DNA from: Xenopus tropicalis
Lineage: Eukaryota > Chordata > Amphibia > Anura > Pipidae
DNA length: 64,000 bases
Assembly (NCBI RefSeq): GCF_000004195.4
Contig: NC_030678.2
Location: 57,629,378 to 57,693,377 of the forward strand
Direction of reading: 5' to 3'
This document shows, one piece after another, positions 34,561 through 49,090 of the stretch. Positions within the stretch are counted from its first letter, which is position 1. Every line of letters starts with the position of its first letter. Made by a program: the position numbers and the translations under genes. The notes beneath the pieces are model-generated. The model saw only the letters and a list, made by a program, of their open reading frames with translations, was not told where the DNA came from and ran no database searches.

Positions 34561-36685
34561 TAGTGTGATAAATTCTGGGACTTGAATTCCCTCTGCCTTC
34601 CAGAGCATCAGTACACCATCTGATATGGTAAGCAGTGAGACTTTAGGTAAATTCCCAATGCCCAACACTGGGTGCAGAATTTTAAAATATGCTGCAATTG
34701 CCCATTTTTGCACTTTGCCTACCATGTGGGGCACTGTGCAAATAGCTGCAGGCTATGTGCACTGCTCTTTGAATCAAGCGAAGCCTCCGTTATGTCTCTA
34801 TACTCAAGCTAGATGTCAAGAATGCATTCTATTCTGAGCACATCCCTCCTTCTACTGGTTTTCTTAATGGTCATGAAAAATTTAAGGTACAGAAGATTGT
34901 AGATCCCCAAGGCAGAGGTTTTGGGTTTACTCTGGAGATACTTATGCTCTAAGGCTTTTCACAAAAATAATTCCTGTTAAACCTTAGGAGCCCCTAATTG
35001 TAGCTCCTGAAGAAGGGAATAATGTAAGCTTCACCAGGGTACCAGTACGCTCTTCTACCTCTTGGTACATCAGGTCCCGCTTGACCTTCTGCATGTGTGC
35101 TCCTTGCACATGCTCCGTCATTTTGCGTTTCTTGCTACTCTTTTTTCTTTTAAAAGTCCATTTCCTGCACTGAAGCTGGCACTAATTATATCAGTTTCTG
35201 CTCAAGCTCTTATTCTGTAAATCTCTTCAGATTTGGACTACTACTGGTCCCAAAAAGGTGTTGGTGAAGATCATTGTTGGCAAGGTTTCCACTGTTTCTT
35301 AAGAAAGCAAGACACTCCAGCTGTCACAGTTAACAGTTACATCTTCATTCCTATTACAGTGTATGCAGCAAATTCCATCATGTTATGTTTGTGAACTGAG
35401 CAAATTGTGGCTTGCTAAAAGAAATCTCTCAGCACCACCATCCTAGTGTGCCAACATCCAAATATTGAAGGCTAGGGGCACAACGGATGCATTGGACCTG
35501 AGATTAATATAATTCAGGCAATTTAGGGAGTAAAGTTCTACAAACAGAACAATTTTCTGAACAATTTTCTATTGATTTTACAAAGATCTCGGACCATTGT
35601 GCTTTAGTGAAAATACCACCTGATACAGCAAATGAATAAGGTATGTCCCACAGATTCACATACTGGAATTTCTTTCTCTTTATCAGTAAAACTCAGCATG
35701 CTGCACACAGCTCTCAGCAAAGTCACATCATTCCTAAGGAATATAATGTGCTCTAATACTCCCTCTGAGGATTTATTATATCCTTCCCCCACAGTCTGTT
35801 TTGTCTGCAAAAGTCTCTCCGAGGATGTGTTTTAAGAAATGTATTTTGTCCCTGTGATGGAAATTATTCACAACAGAGGTTACCAGAAAAATCAGCAGAG
35901 GACATGAATAAAAGACTCTGACTTTGTGGCATTAATAGTAATTATTGTGGGAAATGCTGGTTAGGTTAATGTGATTTTCTACCTAGATCCTTCTAGCCTA
36001 AAAGAGATGAATTGTAATTATAATTGCATTTCTTTGCTGCTCATTTCCAGTATTACGTCAAGACAATCACATAACCTTTATGGCTATAATGGTGAGGGCA
36101 TTAATACCGTGGAAAAAGCTTTTGTTGCTAAAGTATTAAATGCATTACTTGCATTTATTTGCGTCAAAATATGATGTGTCTTTGCTATGTCTGTAACATT
36201 ACATTGCCTTAAGAAAGGTCAGATGTAGATTTGCTTATTACTATAGTTTCCCACCGAGAGTCAGAGAAGAGCTATATTGCATAAGGAGAGACTTGGTTAT
36301 ATGTCACCTTTGCTCCAAATATGTTAGAAATTAGCTGATAGCTACAAGGCTAAAATTATCCACTCTGGAAGGTAATGCATAATCACTTGGCTAAGCTAGA
36401 TGGAATTTTTTTAAAGGATGAAGTTTTGCTAATTCATTAAAAACTCCCCAGGGTATTTGATGTGTAACACTCATCATAAATGGTACACTGGTATTCAGTG
36501 GGTACCTTTTTAATTTGTTTTTAGTCCTCAATTGTTGGTAGAAACAATAAATGGACCAGAAACAATGAGTGCTTTAGAAGCCAGACTGCTGCCTTATCTA
36601 AAAGATATGTCTTACATATTCATCTTCTAATTAAACATGGAACCCAAATTCTTTTAATATTAAAACATCAATACCTGCTATAAGG
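34561..36685. other. No supported gene
   Basis: Intron-like. A short minus-strand stretch at about 35020-35150 encodes KVKRDLMYQEVEERTG with basic residues upstream, but stops lie on both sides and I cannot assign it. Confidence 0.4.
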
Positions 36686-37011
36686 TTTTTAAAAATGTCA
36701 GCTGGCAATGATATATTGCCTGCCCCACCTCGGTGCCTCAGGCAGGGGCAGGCAGTTACTTTCACTTTGTATTCTACACCCCTTCTCATTCCCCCTCTCC
36801 TCACTGTCTATAACTGTGTATCCTGTGCATGTGCATTAGGTCCCCCATTTTGGCGCATACAGAAGATTTTGAGCTGATGCAAAGGTTGTGTTAATAACAA
36901 AATGGTACTTGCCTGCTTTCCATGATTGTAAACTCTAAGACTGAAGGGAAGATTTATATAATTTATATAGTGTGTTATATAGCAATTTTAACTTAGAGTG
37001 ACAGGTCCCCT
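36686..37011. mobile_element. T2-type MITE, left-truncated, abutting another
   Basis: The right end AGTGACAGGTCCCCT precedes TTAA 37012-37015. The body matches 22241-22729 and 61737-61959 (TGCCTGCCCCACC ... GGCAGGGGCAGGCAG). The left terminus is missing. Confidence 0.7.
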
Positions 37012-37015
37012 TTAA

Positions 37016-37508
37016 AGGGGATATTCGCCTTCAGACAATAGTCCAAATTTGCATTTAAATGTTTAGTTTTGAAGTTACAGACCATATAATCTTTGGATCA
37101 GTGCTACTAAAATTCTCACTGATCTTCTCTTCTGTAGGGGATATTTCAGATCAGGACTTGGCAGGCAACTAAATAAAAAAAAAAATGCACACTGAACTGG
37201 TTCTGCACATGCCTTCCCTCTCCTGCTTCATTTGCATATCTTTGTTACGATTGGCTGGCAAGATTTAGCCAATAGGATCAATGAAATGCAAATAAAGCAG
37301 GAGAGTAAAAGCATGTGCAGTAACCAGTTCAGTGTCAACTACCTGTTTGGGCTGAATGCAAATTGGTGTCAGCGATCCCTTACAGAGAGAGGAGGGAGCA
37401 TGAGAGAGTTATAGCAGTGCTAATCCTGGTCTGTAGATACAAGACTACACATTATAAATAATGTTTAGATAATTTACAAAAACTATTGTCTGAAGATGAA
37501 CATCCCTT
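37016..37508. mobile_element. T2-type MITE (GGGGATATTCGCC end), complete
   Basis: TTAA at 37012-37015, shared with the left neighbour, and TTAA at 37509-37512. Ends AGGGGATATTCGCCTTCAG and CTGAAGATGAACATCCCTT are imperfect inverted repeats, followed inward by ACAATAGT and its complement. Non-coding. Confidence 0.82.
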
Positions 37509-37512
37509 TTAA

Positions 37513-39524
37513 TAGAGTTAGAGACCCCAACAATTTAATAAACAAAAGTTTTTCATTAAACAAAAAAGCATGTGGTATACAAAATATGATCTTAATGATC
37601 TCTGTTTGTCTGCTTATCTCAATTTGTCTACTTCCAAACTGAATTTTTGCTGCCTTTTTTTTTGCTGTGACCCAGATGGTTCTGAGCTTGTCTTCTCCCT
37701 GGTACCTTATTCTACTGGCCTTTCTTCATTACACTTTCTCCTTGCCTCTTGCCTTGCCTCTCCTTGCAAGTCTAATGTCATTATGTGACACTTTTGGGTC
37801 TCTGTCTTCATGGATGACAACTGGAATCTGACATTATGTTTAAATCAATGTTAACCATTATTTTACAACACCTCAGACATGGCATAGGCCATTGAATCAT
37901 AGGACAAATTAAGGTATACAAGTCTTTTTAATTTACAACTATCTATACATACACTAAATTTCATTATAAAGATTTACTATGTGAGATGTTACATGTGAAA
38001 CCATGTCCTGATGTCTATTTCAGTTCTGTTTTTCAACATACCTTTATATGTTTAAGGCAATTCAATTATATTTACATAGCCTTTCATTCATTTACAAGTG
38101 TACTTATAATGTGTGCTGATAGAGTTGACCAGTTGAGCAGATGTCTTATGTAAAAGCAAATAAAACCCTTGTTAGTACTGAACCACATCAATACTTATAC
38201 TTCATTTGGGCTAGAATCACTTCTATATCCATATAGGAAGAGCCAGACAGCTGTCCTATATAATAAAAATGGTAACGTCAGGAATACCAGGAAATGTACA
38301 CATATGTTTTTATATAAGATAGGTGCGAAGGTGCTAAGGGGATGTCAAGGTTTATTGGGAACTTTTCTTTTTTTCTGCCTTTTTTAACGATTTAACAGAA
38401 TACTGCCCTAGTTTTAACCCTGACATACAGTTACAAATCTGAGTAACAGGAGCTGAAAGAAAATAGCTTGACTTAGTATGCTGCAGGTAAAATAAAAGCA
38501 AATCCCTGGTTCCTATGGGATGTTGCGCAAAATTACATTTGCATTTACTTCCTAACTAAGCCCCGATACTTAATTGTCCAATCTATAATTTATGGTTAAA
38601 TAATGAGCCTGACCTAACATATTTTATAACAGGGCAATAACAATAATTGGTGTTAAACTATCCAATTCTTTCTGTGCCAGCAGTCTGCTCTCTGATCTGT
38701 ACTGCATGTAATCATATAAATAAATGCCTTGCTTATATCGAAGAGCTATGGCACTGTCTCTATGGTTTTTTCATGTGGTACAGTAGATTCTCTATTTTAC
38801 GGCACTAAAAGGGTTAAACACTACTTAAAACGTTTTAGAGAACCTTGCAATGGAACAAAATCTCAGTAAAATACCACTGGCACAGTCTTTAAGATTAACA
38901 TTATTTCTTACACAAGAACGAATCAGTTCAGTGGTACAAGACATTTCTGAAATAATAGGTCAGTTGATTGCTGGGACAGCTCCAGCTAATGCAAGGGCTG
39001 TATTCATTGTGCTGCCTGAATTCTAAAAGCCCAGATCCAATAAATCTCCCAAGGGCCTGTAGAGCAGTACTAGAGAATGATGACTATGTAGGAAGCAGCA
39101 CAAATGGCACTCTTGTTCTGTCAAACCCATGCACAGGGGTCGCTTGGAAATGAGCCTCATGCTTTTGAACAATTTGTTTCCATTTCCCCTGCCTATCTCA
39201 TTGGGTGACCAAGGAAAAGTCAATGCAAGGCTTAGAATTTACAAAAAGAACAAGGTGGAAATTGGCTGAATTTCAGTGTCTGACATTTTATGGAAAGAAC
39301 AAGATCCAAAAAGCAGAGTTTGAAGTTGAATAAAAACCTTCCTATAATTTACTGACACTATCGTATTGATATGAAATGCTACTTTATATAGTGACTGCTA
39401 AAGAGTTTAATAAAACTGAAAGCACAGAATGGGAGGAACGTAGTAAATGATGCTAGATCACTTGCAAAGAGTCACAAATAGTAGTCCAACATGCTTGCCA
39501 TTGAATGAGGTTCTTACTCAATTT
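37513..39524. other. No gene seen
   Basis: Intron-like, AT-rich sequence; no element ends recognised. Confidence 0.45.
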
Positions 39525-39989
39525 TAAAATTAAAGCCAACTTTTACTTAGATATAGTATGTCCTAATCGTATCATCTTATCAAAATCCTTAACTGATTTA
39601 AATTTTTTTATATCTATTTATTTTTTAACAATATTTTACAATTAATTGCCTTTTTCTTCTGCATCTTTAAATAGGGGTCACTGACCAAGGCAGCCAAAAA
39701 CCTGTTCTGCGAGGCAACAATTTTGTTACTTTTAATTACTCATTTTTCTATTTAGGCCCTCTCCTATTCATTTTCTTGTAATGTTATTTAAGTCAATGCT
39801 TTGCTGCTAGGGTAAATTTGACAATAGCAACCAGTCAGCTGCTGAAATTCCAAACTGCATTTGAAAAAGCCTATTAACTAAAAAAACAAGAAAAAAAAGA
39901 AAAAATAAGAAATGAAAAGCAATTGCAAACAGTCTTAGAATATTACTGTCTGCATCATACTAAATTAATTTCATGGTGAACTACCCTAA
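39525..39989. mobile_element. T2-like MITE relic
   Basis: The body (GCATCTTTAAATAGGGGTCAC, GAGGCAACAATTTTGTTA, GCTGCTGAAATTCCAAACTG) and right end TGGTGAACTACCCT match the better copy at 59895-60282. Ends are degraded. Confidence 0.6.
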
Positions 39990-40199
39990 AACTGACTATT
40001 GCTGCCTGGGGTACCTATGAACATTTATAATTAGATCCAGTTTGATCAACTGACTGCACATCTCATTGCTTGGTATATTTTTTTTACTTCACAGCTTCTC
40101 TATTTCCATTAATAATTCCCCACATTACTCACAGTTTACAGTTCTACTTTTTTGCGTCTACTTGCTAGTTGTGTCCAGAGAAATCAATATATGACTTAC

Positions 40200-40278
40200 C
40201 CTTTGCTTTGCAACATAGATTATCCGAAGATAGCATAGCATCATCAGAAATATCAAGGTGAACAATGGAATATACCAT
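40200..40278 (-). CDS. Candidate 79-bp exon encoding a membrane-like segment
   Basis: On the minus strand the segment follows CATTTTCTGTCCCCAG, a strong acceptor, and precedes GG/GTAAGTCATA, a strong donor. Two frames are open. One gives WYIPLFTLIFLMMLCYLRII then YVAKQR, a hydrophobic span of about 20 residues with basic residues after it; it enters in phase 2 and exits in phase 0. The other starts MVYSIVHLDIS and exits in phase 1. If spliced to 14632-14679, only the hydrophobic frame avoids a stop. The splice signals and AT-rich flanks favour a real exon. I cannot name the protein. Confidence 0.5.
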
Positions 40279-40471
40279 CTGGGGACAGAAAATGTATACA
40301 GTTAATGTTACATTGGAGGGTCATTTGGAGGGGTTGAACTTTATGGACTATTGTTTTTTTCAGCTGAAATTAACTAATACTATCTAACCTTAGAATAGTA
40401 GTGCAATAGTAGTAGTTGTTACCTATAAAAAGTACAAGACAAGGGAATATTTTAAATGGTTTATTTGTTAA

Positions 40472-41400
40472 AGGAGCAGTTCACCTTCTGAACACTTATT
40501 TCAGTTTAAGTGTTTCCAGATATTATACCTGAAGCAACAACATTTTTAAATTATTTTCTCTTCTTTATTTGCAACTGTTTTTGTAAAACTGAAACTCAAT
40601 GTTTCTCTCTCTGGTGTTTAAGTCTGGCAGCTCAGAAATCCAGAACAGACTCTGCACAGTCAGTAACTGTCAGTCAGTAAGTAACTATTGTATCAATTAT
40701 AACAGTTGCCTTTAATGAAATAGAGGGCCTGTGTTCAGCAGGACTTATGATAAGAAATCAACTAATGTGTCAGAATAGAACAGTTAACAGAGTAGATCAC
40801 AGAACTCAGGAAGGCATTGGTTCATTTATTTGTAGTGGTCTGACTCCAACACATAACATAACAGTGCTCAGCAGCATGTTAATAATAACTCTCTAGCCGC
40901 TGTCTGTGTGGACTGAACATTGAGTGACAGGGCACTGGGAATTGTCTATCCTTCCCTCTTGTGTTCTCCTAAGCTTAGTGCTGCTAGGTCTAGAATAAGA
41001 ACCAAAGGATCCCCGGTTGAAGAGTAATAAGAGTTTTCAATGCTGAAAAAAAGCAGAAACCTTTACAGAACATGAACAAGTGGAATCACTAGCAAGAGAA
41101 GCAGGACGTTCACTCTGAAATAAGGAGCATCTGCTAAATGGGGATACGTTAATATCAAGTCAAATAATACATCTGATTGCAGGTTGCAAGTGTTTTCTTG
41201 TAATTTAAAGCTAAAAATGCTTTAAAAATATGAATACCTGTATCTGTTTGATCTGTTCCAGCCCCTAACTCCTGTAGTTTTGTTTTACAAAGTAGTTGAA
41301 CCATTGGCTACACCACCTTCTTGCCAGCACTGACAACTCTCTTGAAAATTTTAGGGCTTACTTTATCAAATGCATCATGTTCAAATAGCTGCTAAAATGG
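40472..41400. other. T2-like left end and unassigned sequence
   Basis: TTAA at 40468-40471 is followed by AGGAGCAGTTCACCTTC, a T2-type end. No matching right end was seen. The remainder is intron-like. Confidence 0.4.
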
Positions 41401-41408
41401 CTTCCACT

Positions 41409-41775
41409 CAAAGGGGTTGTTCATGTTTAAATTAACTTTTAGTATTGCAATTGGTCTTCATTTATTATTTGTGGTTGTTGAATGACTTAGCTTTTTATTC
41501 AGTAACTCTCCAGTTTGGAATTTTAGCAGCTATATGGTTGGCTAGGGTCCAAATTACTACCAGGCAGTGGTTTTAAGAAGAACCTGAAAAATCAATAGAA
41601 GTGGGTCTGGATAGAAACATAAGTAATAAAAAGTAACAATAACAATGAAAGTGTAACTTCCAAGAGCAATAGCTTTTTGGCTGCTGGGGTCAGTGACCCA
41701 CTTTTGAAAGCTGGAAACTGCCAGAAGAGGAAGGCAAATAATTTAAAAATACAATAAAAAAAAATGAAGAACAAA
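41409..41775. mobile_element. T2-like MITE relic
   Basis: It starts AAGGGGTTGTTCATGTTTAA and shares body words with 59895-60282 (TTAACTTTTAGTAT, GCAATTGGTCTTC, GAAAGCTGGAAACTGCCAGA). The right end is decayed. Confidence 0.55.
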
Positions 41776-43494
<1,719 letters not shown>

Positions 43495-43698
43495 AGTTAA
43501 GGGTGCCAATAATTTTGTCCAGCCCATTTTTGGAGTTTTGTGTGAAATTATGTCCAATTTGCTTTTTTTCCTCCCTTTTTTGTTCTGTTCCAATGCACAC
43601 AAAGGGAATAAACATGTGTATAGCAAAACATGTATTACTGCAATACTTTTCTGTGAGAAATACTTGATTTTCTGGAAAAACTTCTGGCTATTACTGTA

Positions 43699-44197
43699 CA
43701 CATAGAAATATGCACATATACTGAAGGAAATCCAAACTCACAGGTCTTATCTTGATCAGAAAGTTGAGTTTAATGCAAGCCAATGTTTCAGCTGTTACAC
43801 TACATATATTAATATATGTAATCTGCATGTATACATTTAGAAAATTAATATATTATTTATCAGCACATACTGTACAAAAGACTACAGAATGATTAGGCTG
43901 AATGCTTTTAAACAGGACAAGGTGACTAATATCCTAATTTTCTACAACAGGGGGTACTTTATTTATTATAATACAAGTTGTAGTGAGTTATGTGACAGAA
44001 ATGACACCACTAAGCACTGATATAACTGATCACTAAGCACCATTTATAAGGATATAATTTACAGAATATTCATGGATCTTGTGTATTACATAAATATATG
44101 TACAGTACATACATATATACATAACAGTGAACCTGGAACTTCCCATTTGCTAAGAAGGCATCTTAAAGTTCTTAAAGCTATCTAATGTATCTACTAA
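43699..44197. other. No gene seen
   Basis: AT-rich intron-like sequence. Confidence 0.5.
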
Positions 44198-44512
44198 TAC
44201 AGGTATAGGATCTGTTATCCAAAAACCTGATATACAGAAAGCCTGTCTCCCATAGACTCCATTTTAATCAAATAATTAAGATTTTTAAAATTAATTTCCT
44301 TTTTGTCTGTAAAAATAAAACAGTGCTTTGTATTTGATCCCAACTAATATATAATTAATCCTTTTTCGATACAAAATAATCCTATTGGTTTTAATTAACG
44401 TTTTATTGATTTTTTAGTAGACTTAAGGTATGAAGATCCAAATTATGGAAAGACCCCTTATCCAGAATACCCTTGGTCCCAAGCATTCTGGATAATGAGT
44501 CCTATACCTGTA
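44198..44512. mobile_element. MITE with TACAGGTATAGGA inverted ends, complete
   Basis: Left TACAGGTATAGGATCTGTTA and right CTATACCTGTA are inverted repeats, possibly with TA as target. Inside, GGATAATGAGTCC mirrors GGATCTGTTATCC. It is the same family as 5856-6150. Confidence 0.8.
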
Positions 44513-44953
44513 CAACCACTTAATTTAATTAATATGAATGCCCATTCTCATCTAAGAATACAGTTACTGCAATGTTCTACTCAATCAAAAACCATACCGG
44601 TATTTACTTTACCCTTTTTATGTTAGACTCAACAAAGAACACTGGCAGCAGTTAAAGAGGTAAGTAATGTTAGCAATGGAAACATGAGCTGAAAAGCTGT
44701 TGCTGCGTGTTTTCTTGTAAAAGCAGAGTTCAGCTTTTTAAAAGGCAGCAACCAAACCATGTACAGTTTATGTCCCTCAAAAGCAGAAGCCTATATAGAG
44801 AAAAAGCACAAGGTTTGTTACTTGCAACATTACATACAGTATAGTATGTAGTATAGTGCTTAATGAGACTATGACTGTCTAGTAACTCACTTTGTAAACA
44901 GTTTTTCAACTATATGTTTTAGTATGCCAACAGTACACCAAAAAAAATTACTT
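44513..44953. other. No gene seen
   Basis: Intron-like; no recognised element. Confidence 0.45.
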
Positions 44954-45198
44954 TTTTCCATCTGCATACTGCATTTAACCTCCTCGGCCACTAAGCAAAA
45001 TATTTTCCATCTGCATACTGCATTTAACCTCCTCGGCCACTAAGCAAAATATTTTCCATCTGCATACTGCATTTAACCTCCTCAGCCACTAAGCAAAATA
45101 TTTTCCATCTGCATACTGCATTTAACCTCCTCGGCCACTAAGCAAAATATTTTCCATCTGCATACTGCATTTAACCTCCTCAGCCACTAAGCAAAATA
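44954..45198. repeat. 49-bp minisatellite, five nearly identical copies
   Basis: Units start at 44954, 45003, 45052, 45101 and 45150. Each begins TTTTCCATCTGCATACTGCA and ends CACTAAGCAAAATA. The only difference I see is CTCGG in copies 1, 2 and 4 and CTCAG in copies 3 and 5, so the array expanded recently. Confidence 0.95.
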
Positions 45199-48100
45199 TT
45201 TCTCTATTACATCTATTCTTATCTTTATTAGTTTTTGCTAATTTTAACTGTGTAGTAGCAAACTTTCTAAATTCTAAGACAGGCTAAATGAGAACTCCTC
45301 AGCCCTACTTGAAACCTGAATTTTAAAAACATTTTCTGACTCCAGTTTTACACCTCTGTGAATACCCCTCCCACATAAATAAGTACTGACATGTATGTTA
45401 GTCTTTTTTGCAAATTAAAAAAGGCAAAGGACCCACAACTTGACTGCAAAAGGAGTGGCAATAGAGGGTTGAGAACAAATGAGTGAGGAAACCCACGGCA
45501 CACTGGGAGACCCCTGAAAGAGACTGTGGTAGAAGATGTTAAAATAGACTGAAGTACTAGACAACAGTGTGGAAGATGATAGGGCGGAGCACCAACATGT
45601 AGACAAACCCTGGTCCTACAAAGGAGTAGCATTAGCAGACAGAATGAGGGCACCTGCTCATCAGAAAGGCTACCCAGTTGGAGGATTTAACCGGTGGTAG
45701 AGGAAGCAAGCAGAAAAACAGCAAATGGGGTAGTAGTCCTGTAGGGGAGGATTCTCACAACAGATTGCCCCTATAAATCTATAAAGAACTTAACTGATGG
45801 TGTGTCAGAGTGTGTCAGAGAATTATTCCAGTTTATCTTGTCCCATGCAGCTGCAACAAATGGGATAAAAAAGACAAATGCACTTTCTCAGCTGCCGTTT
45901 GATAATGCCTTCTGACTACACAGGGAGTCATAACTGTAATCACATTAGAAATAAAGCATTGGATTTATAGGACAAGGGAACTGCAACTCAGAAAAGCTAG
46001 AGACAAGTCAACTAAAAGACAAAAGAACACAGCAGTAGGGAGATGTAACAAAAGTCACAAAAGTGGATGTAAGTGAAGTTAAAGTGGGTAAAATGTTTTG
46101 GTAACCTCATAGAACTGTTTAAAGACAGTTGTTTTTATTTATGCAACCCTATGCCTAGATGCTTTCTGCCAATTCGATTGCATCGGTCCTAATTTTGAGT
46201 TATTAGAGTGAGAAAATGTAGTTCAAAATAATTCAAAATCTTATACCAACTTTTAATAAATTGCATGGAAAATAAAATTTCATTTAACAATCACATTCCT
46301 TTTGATAACAAAAACGCCTCTTTGCTGCGACACAAATACATCTTTTTCTCCATAATATTTTTTTATTTTTTTTTTAATATATATAGGGCGGGCGGGTGGG
46401 TGAAAGGAACGCCTTGAGCCATTTCCTATGAAGAAAGGTAAGTAACCTGTTCCCTCTCCCCCTTTTATACCCCTCACCACAGTGCCACATGACCTGCCTA
46501 GCTCTCCACAGCCAATCACCTAAAAGCCTACAAACTCACACACCTGCAACTTTGATTACCTATAGACCCACCCAAATCAGTAACACCTGTGAATCCCCCA
46601 AATTAACCCAATGATTACTAAGGAGAATACCGAATATCCTATATACCAGCTGCTGTTCCATGTACACTTAGGGCCTAATAAGTCCCCAATTGTCATGTGG
46701 GATAAACAGATCCTACATGGAACTCCAAATTCATAAACATGAAATAAAAGTGTCTTTTAGATGCCAAAAAGCACACAAATATGACATTTATGAAGCTGAA
46801 AATCTTTTTAATTTAATGTTCTTTTTATAACAATTTAGCACCAAATATGCTACTTACTTCAATTTCACTTCTTTATTGAATTTTTCCCAAAGTGAACACA
46901 CGAAGCATGGCAATATCACCCAGGACAAACTGAAAACATACAGAGCACAGCACCATTATCCTGCCACACACACACATCAGCCACCACAGATCATCTACCC
47001 ACAATACATTCCCTGAAATAAGATTAACTCTCAGTTCTGAATTCATAATTCTATAACTGAAAACTGTATTAGCAAAACACACGGCATATCTACACAGGCA
47101 TAGCAGAGTTTCCAGTTTACATAGCACAACTTTAACTTTATTTTGGTACATTTTTGCAAATAAAAGGTTCTAACTCCAAATGCCTGGATAAAGAGTATAC
47201 AGAGCCACTGATGTGATAAACCAAAACCTTTCTAACCAGTATATGGGGTTACAAGGTTTAGAATCCTAATTCTGCAAAACAAACGTATTTCTGTGGATGT
47301 GTCAGTGAAGCGTAACTATGTTTAGCTCACCAGGGTATGCATAATATAAGATGCAATCATTAAGCAACAGCTGAGCCAGGGCTCATACCATTTATTACCA
47401 ACAGAGAACCGTTCTCTCTGCTGCAGACGTGGATTGGCGGCACTACAGCAGATAATTATGAAAAGACACCCATGAGTAATGGCGCGATTTGCATAAGTTT
47501 TGCGTGAAGCACAAGGCATAACCAGTGTCTACTGTCCTCTAACCTTCATTGACATGTGTTGATTGATGAAATTTGCTTCTGCAGAGCATTGTTTAGTTGA
47601 CAGTATAATTTTAATATGGTTTCTATAATATGACATGGGTTAATATTAATAAGTTCAACATTGGCCTATCAGTTGGATAAGTTTAAGCACTATGAGCTTT
47701 ACAGTAAAATATATTTTGGTTTCAGGATCTTCTTACTGTTATTATTTATTGCCTTTTGGGATGCAACCCCCATCAGCAAAACCAACTAAAGTACATGCAT
47801 AATAAGCATTGTTTTCTGCTCCCGCAATTTTTCTTTCAGGACATATATTTGACGGGTCTTAGGAAATGTTTTTTTATTTTAAAAAGTATTTCTACAGTCT
47901 ATTGCTCTTCAGCTGTGTCTGAAATTTCAGAGCTTGTCAGGGTCTCTTTTAAACTGTTTAACAACAAAATGTTATAGGTAGGTAGGTATATATAGAACAT
48001 AATGATTAAACACTCTATCCAATTTATTTAGCAAAGGTAATGAAAACAACCCTTCAAGAAACACCCTCAGATGCGAAATATCAGATAAGATGCTCCTCCA

Positions 48101-48699
48101 CAAAGTTATAACAAGTACTACAGACCTAGAGGGTGTCAAGGGCCCAAAAATATAAGTTGGGGTCAGTGATTCTGAGACGTGTGTGTGTATAAACTTATCC
48201 TTTACCCAAATGTTTGGGGGAAAAGGAGTCCTAAAATGTTGCAGGATTTTTTTTCCCCAGAATGCCAGCATCAGGGGGGACGGGGGCTTTGGGCTCCAAA
48301 AAGTAAAATCCAGCGCCAGGGTTCCCTGAATTAATAGGCACAGCAGAGCACATTTCGTAATTGAAGGTAGGATGGACAGTGGCGCTGATATATTTTATAC
48401 ATGGTCACATTTAAAACTTTTATGTGTTGGAGATGTAATAGCATAACTAATTGCATAGGCATATAACATTTTAATAATTCAACTATTTAGTTGTGGTCAG
48501 TGGTATAGGCATTTTTTCACAGAAAAACTTGGCAAAAAACTTCATCTATTCATCTATACTAAACAGAACTGCAAACAAAATGAATTCTGGGAATGAATTC
48601 CAAACTCTTAAAAACATCCCATTTACATGGGTTTATCCTATAGGCTACAGCTCACCGACTGGGTTTAAAGCTGAAGCCAGGATTATAGCTGATCAGATT
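45199..48699. other. No supported gene; long intron-like stretch
   Basis: No domain or complete transposon was recognised. A minus-strand open frame at 45348-45653 looks leucine- and serine-rich but lacks family features. A GGGCGGGCGGGTGGG block lies near 46386. 47986-48280 may be an old repeat. Confidence 0.4.
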
Positions 48700-48752
48700 C
48701 CTAACTACAGACCAGTTTCGCCTTTCTTGAGGCTCATCAGTGTAGTGCAGGG
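48700..48752 (-). ncRNA. Hammerhead ribozyme, minimal type I, canonical core
   Basis: Read on the minus strand from 48752 to 48700: a stem I strand (CCTGCACTACA), the core CTGATGA, stem II GCCT-CAAGAA-AGGC, the core GAA, a two-pair stem III (AC-TG-GT), the cleavage base C after GT, and the return stem I strand TGTAGTTAGG. Stem I pairs six bases next to the core (ACTACA with TGTAGT), then an internal loop (GC opposite T), then CCT with AGG. All conserved core positions (C3 to A9, G12 to A14, H17) are present. Minimal hammerheads with a very short stem III are known in Penelope-like retroelements and related repeats. Self-cleavage is inferred from sequence only. Confidence 0.85.
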
Positions 48753-48848
48753 TTTTCTACTGCTAATTTGTTAGAAAAAGAAAGCAAACCTCCCCAAAAT
48801 TACAACACGTTTTCTGACTGTAAGTGAATCAGTTACACTTAAACTGGT

Positions 48849-49090
48849 CATATGGCCATACATGGGCCAACCTGGTCCTTCCAGACTAAATTGGCAGATT
48901 ATTGGTCTGTGTATGTGGCCCACCTACAGGTCTCCATGACTGATATCTAACTGAAAATTTACCAGAAGATCAGAGAGCCAGGGTTGAAAATCAGAGTGCA
49001 TCGGCGCATTGATGCAGTCCTCATCTCTGTAGGATTGGGGCCAACACTTAGGTAGCCAAATCATGCCCCGATTGTGCTGTGTACGACCAC
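48849..49090. mobile_element. MITE of the GGCCATACATGG family
   Basis: The left part TATGGCCATACATGGGCC and a right part with TGTGTACGACCACC fit the family at 30706-31309. The ends are imperfect and no clear duplication is seen. Confidence 0.4.

Noticed and set aside
35020..35150. Possible processed pseudogene (KVKRDLMYQEVEERTG on the minus strand)
   Set aside because: The stretch is short, bounded by stops, and I could not match it to a protein.
44954..45198. CRISPR-like regular repeats
   Set aside because: The 49-bp units are directly adjacent with no unique spacers, and the context is a vertebrate genome.
45348..45653. Minus-strand open frame with a signal-like hydrophobic region
   Set aside because: No domain, no splice signals or coding texture, and overlapping alternative frames; chance is more likely.
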